A stretch of 64,000 nucleotides of DNA, taken from the NCBI GenBank assembly GCA_050875145.1, contig JBNMLH010000007.1, forward strand, positions 79,406-143,405, written 5' to 3'. This document shows, piece by piece, positions 53,036 through 60,598 of this stretch. Both the position numbers and the translations under genes were made by a program. The first letter of the stretch is position 1, and each line of letters begins with the position of its first letter. Source of the stretch: CAG-411 sp050875145 (GTDB taxonomy: Bacteria > Bacillota > Clostridia > Lachnospirales > Lachnospiraceae). The notes beneath the pieces are model-generated. The model saw only the letters and a program-made list of their open reading frames with translations. It searched no databases and was not told the DNA's origin.

Positions 53036-54028
53036 ATGGCAATTTATAATTCTATTGCTGAATTTGTGGGAAAAACACCACTTTTAAGATTGAATGGTTA
53101 TAACGAAGCAAATCATTTAGAGGGTGATATTATTGGAAAAATTGAATATTTTAATCCAAATCAGAGTGTAAAGGATCGTATTGCCTTAAACATGATTGAG
53201 ACGGCAGAAAAAAGTGGAGAACTGAAAAAGGGAGACACGATTATTGAATTAACAAGTGGAAATACTGGGGTTGGTCTTGCTGCAATTGCAGCAGCAAAGG
53301 GATATCCGTTTCGGGTGTATATTCAAGACCAGGTTTCGAAAGAGCGTTTTCAGGTGATACATGCTTTCGGTGGAAAAACAGTAAAGCTTTCGGAAGTTCC
53401 TGAAATTGTAAAAAGTATAGAGGAAAATGGACCTGACTTTGTAGAGTGTGTAAAAGCTTTGGAACGGGCAGTTGCAGAGGAAGAACACATTTGGTTTGCG
53501 GATCAGACAAGAAATCCTGAGAATCCGAATATTCATTATCTTACAACTGGACCGGAAATTTGGAATGATACAAATGGAGAGGTAGATATTTTTGTGGCTT
53601 GTGTTGGTACAGGTGGAACCATTTCCGGGGTAGGTAAGTATTTAAAGGAAAAAAATCCAAATGTAAAAGTTGTTGGAGTTCAGCCAACACCTGAGTCTTT
53701 CCAATCTCCAGAGAATCCAGACCAGGAAGAGATTACAGGAGTACATCCTTTTGAGAATACGAAGGAGCAATTTATACCTGCTAATCTTGACCGAGGGATT
53801 TATGATGAGTGGTACGAGGTATCAACACTTCAGGCTTATAAGGCAGCCCAGGCTGTAGCTAAGAAGGATGGTATTTTGGTGGGCGCATCTTCTGGAGCAG
53901 CACTTCATGTAGCGACTGAATTGGCAAAGAAACCTGAAAATAGAGGAAAGAAGATAGTAGTACTTTTTGCTGATACAGGGCTAAGATATCTATCTACAAG
54001 CTTGTATGATGAAAATTATCAAGGATAG
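53036..54028 (+). CDS. Cysteine synthase-like PLP enzyme embedded in the nif-like operon
   Basis: 330 residues. FVGKTPLLRLNGYN, YFNPNQSVKDRIALNM with the PLP Lys, IIELTSGNTGVGLAA, and VGTGGTISGVGKYLKE are conserved in O-acetylserine sulfhydrylase and relatives. It differs clearly from CysK at 49381: PNQSVKD for PAGSVKD, and a longer segment after residue 220 (TPESFQSPENPDQEEITGVHP), so substrate or partner may differ. It lies between the H and D genes with short gaps, so it is made with the reductase. Candidate role: trap sulfide or methanethiol as cysteine or S-methylcysteine. Confidence 0.85.
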   Translation: MAIYNSIAEFVGKTPLLRLNGYNEANHLEGDIIGKIEYFNPNQSVKDRIALNMIETAEKSGELKKGDTIIELTSGNTGVGLAAIAAAKGYPFRVYIQDQVSKERFQVIHAFGGKTVKLSEVPEIVKSIEENGPDFVECVKALERAVAEEEHIWFADQTRNPENPNIHYLTTGPEIWNDTNGEVDIFVACVGTGGTISGVGKYLKEKNPNVKVVGVQPTPESFQSPENPDQEEITGVHPFENTKEQFIPANLDRGIYDEWYEVSTLQAYKAAQAVAKKDGILVGASSGAALHVATELAKKPENRGKKIVVLFADTGLRYLSTSLYDENYQG

Positions 54029-54039
54029 GAGGAGAAAAG

Positions 54040-55506
54040 ATGGCAATTAATTTAAGCAATTCCAATATTGCGACAAGAGAAAACCGAATAGGTTCCATTA
54101 CAGGATATGTTGGAACTTTAAAAGATTTGGCTTCCCAGAGTGAGTGTGGCACATTAAAGGGATGTTCCAGATGTTTTTCGCAGTCAAGTACATGTTTATC
54201 TATGTGTGGATTGAGCCAGCTTGCAGGTATCCGAGATGTTGCTATTATTCATCATGGACCAGCAGGATGTTCTGTTACTGGAGCAAATTCCTATTATATG
54301 TCAAAAGTTATGGCAAAAAAACGAGGTGTTACGAGCGATACCATTTATGTTGGTACAGATATGAATGAAAATGATACCATATTTGGTTCAACAGAAACAC
54401 TTAGACAAGTTATCTTGGAAGTGAATAAGAGATATTCGCCAAAAGCAATTTTTGTTTCAAGTTCTTGTGCAACTGGTATTATTGGTGAAGACATTGATAG
54501 TATAGTGGATGATGTCAGAGAGGAAGTTGGAGTTCCAATCGTTGCAGTACATTGTGAAGGCTTTAAGTCACGTATTTGGGCAACCGGTTTTGACATTTCA
54601 GATCATGCGATCCTTCAGGAAATTGTACAGCCACCGAGAGAAGGTGTGAAGACAAACAAAATTAATTTTAAAAATTTCTTTGAAAGTGCCAGACCAGAGA
54701 TTATTGAGATGTTTAAGAATTTTGATCTTGAACCGGTATTTTTATATTGTAATTCTACGATAGAGGAACTTTCACATCTTTCAGAGAGTATTGCCACAAC
54801 ATGTATTTGTGGAACTCTTGGAAATTACATAGGAAATGCCTTGGAAGAAAAATATGGAGTCCCATATGTAAGAAGTATTAATCAGTGTGGAATTACGGGA
54901 TTTGAAACATGGCTTAGAGAGATTGGAAAGGTAACAGGACGAAGCGAAAAGATTGAAAAATACATTGAGGAGCAGCGAGCAATCTATCTTCCGCAGATAG
55001 AAGAAGTGAAGAAAGAATTGACTGGACTTACAGCGGTTCTTGGTATGGGACCTGGATATACGTTTGAAGTATCAAGAGTTTTAAATGAACTTGGAATCAA
55101 AGTGGTATGGGCATTGGCATGGCATTATGACAAGAAATACGAAAATGGAGATGTTCCACCGTCTATGAAATATCTTTTGGATAATGACATTGATTTTGAG
55201 GCAAGTGTAGCGGATCAGCAAAATTATGAAGTTATGAATATATTAAACAAGTATCAGCCAGATATGTACTTGTCAAGACATCCGGGTTCAACGGTATGGG
55301 CTATCAAAAATGGCACACCTGCTATCTATGTAGCAGATGAGTATATGATTTTTGGATATAAGCATACGCTGGAATTTGCAAAGACAATTTTAGATGCTGT
55401 TAAGAACAGAAGCTTTGAAGAAAATCTTGCCAGAAGATCTAAGCTTCCATACACAGATTGGTGGTATCAGCAGGATGTTGCTACATTTTTAGAGGAGGCG
55501 AAATAA
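54040..55506 (+). CDS. NifD-like catalytic subunit of a nitrogenase-like reductase
   Basis: 488 residues. P-cluster cysteines: Cys52 (in SSTCLSMCG), Cys77 in HHGPAGC and Cys143 in SSSCATGIIGEDI; the 77-143 gap of 66 equals that of NifD Cys88-Cys154. Cys257 (CGTLGNYIGNALEEKYGVP) aligns with the cofactor ligand Cys275. Residues of the N2 pocket differ: NifD Gln191 falls on Trp180, His195 on Asp185, and His442 on Ala432 in my alignment. Extra N-terminal Cys occur (36, 42, 45, 56). So it binds a P-cluster-like and a NifB-derived cluster but should reduce another substrate, as MarD does for methylthio-alkanes. Confidence 0.88.
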   Translation: MAINLSNSNIATRENRIGSITGYVGTLKDLASQSECGTLKGCSRCFSQSSTCLSMCGLSQLAGIRDVAIIHHGPAGCSVTGANSYYMSKVMAKKRGVTSDTIYVGTDMNENDTIFGSTETLRQVILEVNKRYSPKAIFVSSSCATGIIGEDIDSIVDDVREEVGVPIVAVHCEGFKSRIWATGFDISDHAILQEIVQPPREGVKTNKINFKNFFESARPEIIEMFKNFDLEPVFLYCNSTIEELSHLSESIATTCICGTLGNYIGNALEEKYGVPYVRSINQCGITGFETWLREIGKVTGRSEKIEKYIEEQRAIYLPQIEEVKKELTGLTAVLGMGPGYTFEVSRVLNELGIKVVWALAWHYDKKYENGDVPPSMKYLLDNDIDFEASVADQQNYEVMNILNKYQPDMYLSRHPGSTVWAIKNGTPAIYVADEYMIFGYKHTLEFAKTILDAVKNRSFEENLARRSKLPYTDWWYQQDVATFLEEAK

Positions 55507-56804
55507 TGGCAAAATTATTAGATAAACAGAGATATAAATGTGCACTTGGAGCTATGCAGACAGTGCAGGCTATCAATCGTGCGCTTCCTATTTTGCATTC
55601 AGGACCGGGATGTGCACAAAAATTATCCGAATCAACAGGAAGTTCCGGATACTTTTCACCGAATATTTTTCCCTGTACAAGTATAAACGAAAAGGATGTG
55701 GTATTTGGTGGAGTTAAGAAATTAGATTCTACAATTGAAAATGCGTTAAAGGTAATTGATGCAGATTTATATGTTGTACTTACAGGATGTATTCCTGAAA
55801 TTGTAGGAGATGACACTGGTGAAGTTGTTTCGCGTTATGCGGATAGCGAAAAACCAGTAATTTATGCACCTACCGCAGGATTTAAGGGAAACAATTATAA
55901 GGGGCATGAGCAGGTTATTGATGCAATTGTGGAACAGTATTTAAAGAAATCTGAAACAAAGCAAGAGGGCTTGGTCAATATATGGGCAGATGTTCCATAT
56001 CAGGATTTATTTTGGCTTGGAAATATAAGAGAGCTTGAAAAGCTTGTATCTGAGTTGGGACTCACTCCAAACACAATTTTCGGATATAAAAGAGGCATTG
56101 ATAATATCAATAAGATTCCAGAGGCTCAGTTCAATCTTTTGGTATCTCCATGGGTTGGTTTATCAACAATGAAGAAGATGGAGCGGAAGCTAGGCATCCC
56201 TTATTTACACTGCAAGACTTTGCCTATTGGAGCAACAGAGACAAGTAAATTTTTAAGAGAAGTAGGAAAATTTGCGGGTGTTTCAGAAGAAAAAGTGGAA
56301 TCTGTTATAAAGGAACATGAGGATTATTATTACTATCTTATTGAAAGATACGCAGATTTGTTCCTCGAAAACCGTGTAATTAACAAGCAGTTTACTGTAG
56401 TGGCAGATGCACAATATTCGCTGGGAATTACGAAATTTTTAGTAAATGATCTTGGATTGATACCAGCAAAGCAATTTGTAGTGGATGATACACCAAAGGC
56501 TTATCGGAATTTGATTACGGAGGAATTTAAAAATCTCAATTTTGAAATAGAGGCAGAGGTTTCCTTTGAGACAGATGGATATAAGATTCATGAGGAGATA
56601 AAAAATCATGATTATCATGGTTATCCACTTGTGCTTGGCGGATATTATGAAAAAGAGGTAACAGAAAGTTTAAAGGGTAACTTTTTAAATATTTCATGGC
56701 CTGTACAAGATAAGGTTGTATTCGACAATTTTTATGCCGGATATGCAGGAGGTATTCGACTGATAGAAGATATTTATACAGTCGCAGTATCAAGATTCAA
56801 TTAG
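55506..56804 (+). CDS. NifK-like beta subunit of the nitrogenase-like reductase
   Basis: 432 residues from ATG 55506, which overlaps the NifD-like TAA by one base (TAATG); GAGGAGGCG upstream. Shorter than NifK (460-520). P-cluster cysteines are Cys12 (RYKCALGAM), Cys36 (HSGPGCAQ) and Cys95 (LTGCIPEIVGDD), with spacing 24 and 59 against 25 and 58 in NifK. LGGYYEKEVTESL and SWPVQDKVVFDNFYAGYAGG lie near the end. Forms an alpha2beta2 complex with the preceding protein and receives electrons from the NifH-like protein. Confidence 0.88.
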   Translation: MAKLLDKQRYKCALGAMQTVQAINRALPILHSGPGCAQKLSESTGSSGYFSPNIFPCTSINEKDVVFGGVKKLDSTIENALKVIDADLYVVLTGCIPEIVGDDTGEVVSRYADSEKPVIYAPTAGFKGNNYKGHEQVIDAIVEQYLKKSETKQEGLVNIWADVPYQDLFWLGNIRELEKLVSELGLTPNTIFGYKRGIDNINKIPEAQFNLLVSPWVGLSTMKKMERKLGIPYLHCKTLPIGATETSKFLREVGKFAGVSEEKVESVIKEHEDYYYYLIERYADLFLENRVINKQFTVVADAQYSLGITKFLVNDLGLIPAKQFVVDDTPKAYRNLITEEFKNLNFEIEAEVSFETDGYKIHEEIKNHDYHGYPLVLGGYYEKEVTESLKGNFLNISWPVQDKVVFDNFYAGYAGGIRLIEDIYTVAVSRFN

Positions 56805-56810
56805 AAATGC

Positions 56811-56843
56811 AGGCGGGTGCGGAAATTTTGTGCCTGCCTTTTG
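56811..56843 (+). terminator. Hairpin after the NifK-like gene
   Basis: AGGCGGG pairs with CCTGCCT (one G-T) around 15 bases, followed by TTTTG. Weak T-run; may reduce expression of the next gene. Confidence 0.5.
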
Positions 56844-56866
56844 TATACGGAATGAGGTGATCAAAA

Positions 56867-57283
56867 TTGTCTTATAAAATTGCGGTTGGCTCATCGGATG
56901 GTAGAAATGTAGATTTGAAATTTGGTGAGGTTAAAAAGTTTATCATATTTGAAGTGGAAGATGAAAAAAGTAAATTACTAGAAATAAGAAATGTTGATAC
57001 TTGTGAGACTGTTGCGGATACCAATGGGTGCGGTGGTTATGTAGGAGACTGTAATTCATTAGGTTGTAGTGGAAATGGAAGTGGTTGCAACGGTTCTACG
57101 GATGTTATAAATAAAGTTGAATTAATCAAAGATTGTCGATGCATTGTTTGCAAAAAGATTGGATTTCAGGCGCAAAAACAATTGGAGAGAAAAGCGATTT
57201 CTGTGTTTGATGTAGAAGGAATAGTCGGAAATATTTTGGAAAAGATCATTGCTTATTATGGAAAGATTGATAAACATAAGTGA
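56867..57283 (+). CDS. NifX-like protein with a Cys/Gly-rich insert
   Basis: 138 residues from TTG 56867 (AATGAGGTGATC upstream). The NifX fold is seen in KIAVGSSDGRNVDLKFGEVKKFIIFEVE and in CRCIVCKKIGFQAQKQLERKAISVFDVEG. Between residues about 44 and 68 there is an insertion with four Cys and many Gly/Ser/Asn (CGGYVGDCNSLGC, then GNGSGCNGS), absent in the first NifX-like protein, suggesting metal or cluster binding. Probably a cluster carrier for the reductase. Confidence 0.82.
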   Translation: MSYKIAVGSSDGRNVDLKFGEVKKFIIFEVEDEKSKLLEIRNVDTCETVADTNGCGGYVGDCNSLGCSGNGSGCNGSTDVINKVELIKDCRCIVCKKIGFQAQKQLERKAISVFDVEGIVGNILEKIIAYYGKIDKHK

Positions 57284-57289
57284 AACAAA

Positions 57290-57398
57290 TGTAACGGTTT
57301 TGGGCAATACTACGCATGAAAATTGCCCAAAACTGCACAAGATGGACTTTCATAAAAGTTCAGGGCTTAAGTAAATGACATTGCCTGTGAACAGTTAC
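57290..57398. mobile_element. 109-bp MITE-like element, relative of the 48454 copy
   Basis: Begins GTAACGGTTTTGGG and ends CCTGTGAACAGTTAC. It carries GTTTTGGGCAAT/ATTGCCCAAAAC as inner hairpin. The right half (TTTCATAAAAGTTCA, then TTAAGTAAATGACATTG) is about 85% like the right arm of 48454-48709. The presumed 8-base duplication is decayed (5 of 8). Confidence 0.65.
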
Positions 57399-57454
57399 AA
57401 AATATTTTTTTAAGTATAAATCATACATTTCCAGTAGGAAAGGAGGAATGCGGC

Positions 57455-57883
57455 TTGCTGATAACATCGAGAGGAAAGAATGCATTGAAATTTATGCTTA
57501 ATTTATCCTTGCATAAAGACAGTGGATGTGTGAAGTTAAAGAATGTTGCATTAGAAGAAGATTTGTCAGAAAAGTATCTGGAACAGATTGTATCTTGCCT
57601 TGTGAAAGCTAGAAAGGTAAGGAGTACCAGAGGCACAAATGGCGGGTATCAGTTACTGAGAGCTCCAAAAGATTACACGGTTGGAGAAATTATTAGATGT
57701 TTAGAGGGCGATTTGGCTCCATCAGAATGTGTCCATACGGATGAATATACATGTGAAAAGAGAGAAAGTTGCTATTGCTATCCTCTTTGGGAAAAATTGA
57801 ATATCGCATTAAATGAGGTACTAGAGAAAACGACATTGCAAGATCTTATTGACTGGAAAATAAAAGATAAAGAAGGAGTGTGA
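57455..57883 (+). CDS. Rrf2/IscR-type regulator with Cys cluster
   Basis: 142 residues, TTG start with AGGAGG eight bases upstream. SRGKNALKFMLNLSLH, VALEEDLSEKYLEQIVSCLVKARKVRSTRGTNGGYQLLR is the Rrf2 winged helix with its wing GGY. Cys residues follow in SECVHTDEYTCEKRESCYC, in the position of the [2Fe-2S] ligands of IscR, and match poorly to CymR, which lacks them. It likely senses Fe-S status or cysteine through NifS, encoded right after, and may bind the ATACTAGTAT operator at 39421. Confidence 0.88.
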   Translation: MLITSRGKNALKFMLNLSLHKDSGCVKLKNVALEEDLSEKYLEQIVSCLVKARKVRSTRGTNGGYQLLRAPKDYTVGEIIRCLEGDLAPSECVHTDEYTCEKRESCYCYPLWEKLNIALNEVLEKTTLQDLIDWKIKDKEGV

Positions 57884-57888
57884 TTCTT

Positions 57889-59070
57889 ATGGGTAAATTG
57901 ATTTATTTGGATAATGCTGCAACAACGCAGGTTAAGGAGGAAGTATTACAGGAAATGCTTCCATATTTTAGAACCAATTTTAGTAACCCTTCAGCTGTAT
58001 ACAGTTTTGCACAGGAAGGGAAAAAGGCAGTAGATAAGGCCAGAGGGCAGGCAGCAGATTTAATCGGAGCAAAACGAGAAGAAATATATTTCACGGCTGG
58101 GGGTAGTGAATCTGATAATTGGGCACTTAAGGCAACGGCAGAGGCCTATAAGTCTAAGGGCAAGCACATTATTACAAGCAAAATAGAGCATCATGCGATT
58201 TTGCATACTTGTGAATATCTTGAAAAAAATGGTTATGAGATTACATATCTTAATGTTGATGAAGCGGGAAAAATAAAAATAGAAGAGTTAAAAGCTGCTA
58301 TTAGAAAAGATACAATTCTAATTTCAATTATGGCAGCAAATAACGAAATAGGAACGATTGAGCCATTAGCAGAAATCGGAAAGATAGCACATGAAAATGG
58401 AATTTTATTTCACACAGATGCTGTTCAGGCTTATGGGCATATTCCGATTGACGTAGATGAGATGAATATAGATATGCTTTCAGCTAGCGGACACAAACTT
58501 GGAGGTCCCAAGGGAATCGGTCTGTTATATATTAGAAAGGGTGTGAAAATCGGGTCATTTATTCACGGTGGTGCACAGGAAAAAAATAGGAGAGCTGGAA
58601 CGCACAACACCCCTGGGATTGTAGGGCTTGGAAAGGCGGCAGAACTGGCAAAATTTAATTTGAAAGACGTAAGTGATTATGAAATAAAACTGAGAGATCA
58701 CTTGATAGAGAGGGTATTAAAGGAAATACCATATTCGAGATTAAATGGTCACAGAACAGATAGACTTCCGGGAAATGCTAATTTTTGCTTTCGTTTTATA
58801 GAAGGGGAATCAATGTTGATTTTATTAGATCAATTGGGAATATGCGCATCCAGTGGATCTGCATGTACCTCAGGCTCTCTTGATCCAAGTCATGTACTTT
58901 TGGCAATTGGACTCCCTCACGAAATAGCACATGGTTCGCTTCGGATATCCTTATCAGAAGCGACTACTTTGGAGGATATAGATTTTGTTGTGGATGAGCT
59001 TAAGAAAATAGTGGAACACTTAAGAAGCATGTCACCGCTTTATGAAGATTTTACGAAAAGTAGTCAATGA
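57889..59070 (+). CDS. nifS: Cysteine desulfurase NifS/IscS-like
   Basis: 393 residues from ATG 57889 (AAGGAG upstream). Class V PLP enzyme: YLDNAATTQVKEEV, FTAGGSESDNWALK, TSKIEHHAI, HTDAVQAYGHIPIDV, LSASGHKLGGPKGIGLLYI with PLP Lys, and the active Cys loop GICASSGSACTSGSLDPSHVLLAIG. Releases persulfide sulfur from cysteine for Fe-S clusters. The AC(T)SGSL loop with a short gap is of the IscS/NifS group. Five bases downstream of the Rrf2 stop and coupled to it. No IscU/NifU gene follows in the window. Confidence 0.93.
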   Translation: MGKLIYLDNAATTQVKEEVLQEMLPYFRTNFSNPSAVYSFAQEGKKAVDKARGQAADLIGAKREEIYFTAGGSESDNWALKATAEAYKSKGKHIITSKIEHHAILHTCEYLEKNGYEITYLNVDEAGKIKIEELKAAIRKDTILISIMAANNEIGTIEPLAEIGKIAHENGILFHTDAVQAYGHIPIDVDEMNIDMLSASGHKLGGPKGIGLLYIRKGVKIGSFIHGGAQEKNRRAGTHNTPGIVGLGKAAELAKFNLKDVSDYEIKLRDHLIERVLKEIPYSRLNGHRTDRLPGNANFCFRFIEGESMLILLDQLGICASSGSACTSGSLDPSHVLLAIGLPHEIAHGSLRISLSEATTLEDIDFVVDELKKIVEHLRSMSPLYEDFTKSSQ

Positions 59071-59145
59071 TATTTGAAATCCGTTTATAAATAGGAGTAA
59101 TTTTATGTATAGAGGAAACGTGGTAGAGCTGTTTTTTGAAGAAAC

Positions 59146-59280
59146 ATGAGAAAATATAAGGGTGACAACGTTTTCATAACTTGGTGGTTTTTCTTTCCTG
59201 AAAAGGATAAATCAGGAAATATTGTTTATAAAAGAACGTGGATTACCGACAAAAACGAGAGAAAAAGTAGGGAAAAATAA
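59146..59280 (+). CDS. Candidate 44-residue small protein, coupled to a 14-residue ORF
   Basis: ATG 59146 opens a frame beginning MRKYKGDNVFITWWFFFPEK and ending TDKNERKSREK. The stop of the 14-residue frame MYRGNVVELFFEET (59105-59149, AGGAG upstream) overlaps its ATG by ATGA. No family recognised. It may be two small genes, or one gene broken by a frameshift. The lack of similarity and small size make it uncertain. Confidence 0.35.
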   Translation: MRKYKGDNVFITWWFFFPEKDKSGNIVYKRTWITDKNERKSREK

Positions 59281-59299
59281 CTAAATGAAAACGTTTTCA
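59163..59299. promoter_or_regulatory. Two cre-like palindromes (CcpA-type)
   Basis: TGACAACGTTTTCA (59163-59176) and TGAAAACGTTTTCA (59286-59299) lie about 120 bases apart. The second is a perfect 14-base palindrome and agrees with the CcpA cre consensus; the first has one base off symmetry. They flank the small ORF and lie about 200-330 bases before the sulfate-binding protein gene. A LacI-family regulator could loop between them. The hairpin AAAACG/CGTTTT at the second could also end the small transcript. Confidence 0.5.
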
Positions 59300-59382
59300 C
59301 GTTTTTGCTTTGTATTTTAGGGGAAAGCAATCTATAATCACATACATAGCAACTGATAACCAAAGAATATTGTTTAAAAATT

Positions 59383-59463
59383 GCAACAATTCAGTTTGGA
59401 ATATTTAAAAAAGTATTAGAATACATAAAATGGATAAAATATTCTTTCTAACTGAATTGTTAC
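59383..59463. mobile_element. 81-bp MITE-like element upstream of the sulfate transporter
   Basis: Ends GCAACAATTCAGTT and AACTGAATTGTTAC are inverted repeats, and the arms continue with GAATATTT/AAATATTC. 8-base direct repeats TAAAAATT (59375-59382) and GAAAAATT (59464-59471), one mismatch. It inserts between the cre-like sites and the transporter gene, 28 bases before the ATG, so the promoter may be inside or beyond it. Confidence 0.8.
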
Positions 59464-59491
59464 GAAAAATTTTCAGGAAAGGATGAGGATT

Positions 59492-60565
59492 ATGAAAAGA
59501 AGAATAGTAAGTTTAGGCTTAGCCACAATTTTAGCATTGGGAGCAGTAAGTGGTTGCGGCTCTAGCAAGAAGGATACAGAAAATAATAATGCAAAGGAAG
59601 TTTCCATTACAAATGTTTCTTACGATCCGACCAGAGAACTATATAAAGCATACAATGACTTGTTTGCAAAACATTGGGAAGAAGAGAAGGGACAAAAGGT
59701 AAAGGTAACGCAGTCTCATGGCGGTTCTGGAAAACAGGCGTTGGAGGTGGCAAACGGATTGAAAGCGGATGTAGTTACACTGGCATTGGAGGGTGATGTA
59801 GATGCAGTAAAAAATGCAGGTCTGATTGAAGAGGGATATACAGAGGAATTTCCTTTAGACAGTTCTCCCTACACATCAAGTATTGTATTCCTAGTAAGAA
59901 AGGGAAATCCAAAAAATATTCAGGATTGGGATGACTTAATTAAACCAGGCATTGGAGTGGTAACACCAAACCCAAAGACTTCTGGTGGTGCAAGATGGAA
60001 TTATCTGGCGGCATGGTATTATTTTGAAAAGCAGGGAAAGAGTGAAGATGAAATCAAGGAAGCAATCAAGAAGTTATATAAAAATGTAGTAGTATTGGAT
60101 TCTGGAGCCAGAGGTGCGACAACTTCTTTTGTAGAAAATGGACAGGGAGATGTATTACTAGCATGGGAAAATGAAGCCTTTTTATCCTTGGATGAGCATC
60201 CTGGAGAGTATGAAATTGTAGTGCCTTCTGCTTCTATATTATGCCAGCCAACCGTTGCAGTAGTAGATGAAGTGGTAGATAAGAGAGGTACAAGAGACGT
60301 TGCAACAGAATATTTGGATTATTTATATTCAGAGGAAGCACAGAAATTGGAGGCAAAATGGTATTACAGACCTTCCGATGAAAAAATCTTAAAAGAGTAT
60401 GCATACGAAGGAAGCAGTAATACGATTACAGAACTTCCTAAAAATGGAAAATGGATTATTACAAAGGTAGATATGACAGATATTAAACATTTTGGAGGAT
60501 GGACAGAGGCAACCAAGAAGCATTTTGCAGACGGCGGTTTGTTTGATTCCATTTATGAAAAATAA
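59492..60565 (+). CDS. sbp: Sulfate/thiosulfate ABC substrate-binding lipoprotein
   Basis: 357 residues from ATG 59492. Lipobox AVSGC anchors it. The Sbp pattern is clear: VSYDPTRELYKAYNDLFAKHWEEEKGQ, VTQSHGGSGKQALEVANGLKADVVTLALEGDVD, VRKGNPKNIQDWDDLIKPGIGVVTPNPKTSGGARWNYLAAW, and GQGDVLLAWENEAFL. These bind sulfate through backbone amides. First gene of sbp-cysT-cysW-cysA. Confidence 0.95.
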   Translation: MKRRIVSLGLATILALGAVSGCGSSKKDTENNNAKEVSITNVSYDPTRELYKAYNDLFAKHWEEEKGQKVKVTQSHGGSGKQALEVANGLKADVVTLALEGDVDAVKNAGLIEEGYTEEFPLDSSPYTSSIVFLVRKGNPKNIQDWDDLIKPGIGVVTPNPKTSGGARWNYLAAWYYFEKQGKSEDEIKEAIKKLYKNVVVLDSGARGATTSFVENGQGDVLLAWENEAFLSLDEHPGEYEIVVPSASILCQPTVAVVDEVVDKRGTRDVATEYLDYLYSEEAQKLEAKWYYRPSDEKILKEYAYEGSSNTITELPKNGKWIITKVDMTDIKHFGGWTEATKKHFADGGLFDSIYEK

Positions 60566-60598
60566 GCATTACATTTGTGTAAATGAGAGGTGAGTGTT

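Noticed and set aside
50899..56804. Genuine nitrogen-fixing nitrogenase operon
   Set aside because: NifE, NifN and NifV are missing, residues of the N2 site are changed, and all neighbours concern sulfur. A nitrogenase-like reductase is the better reading.
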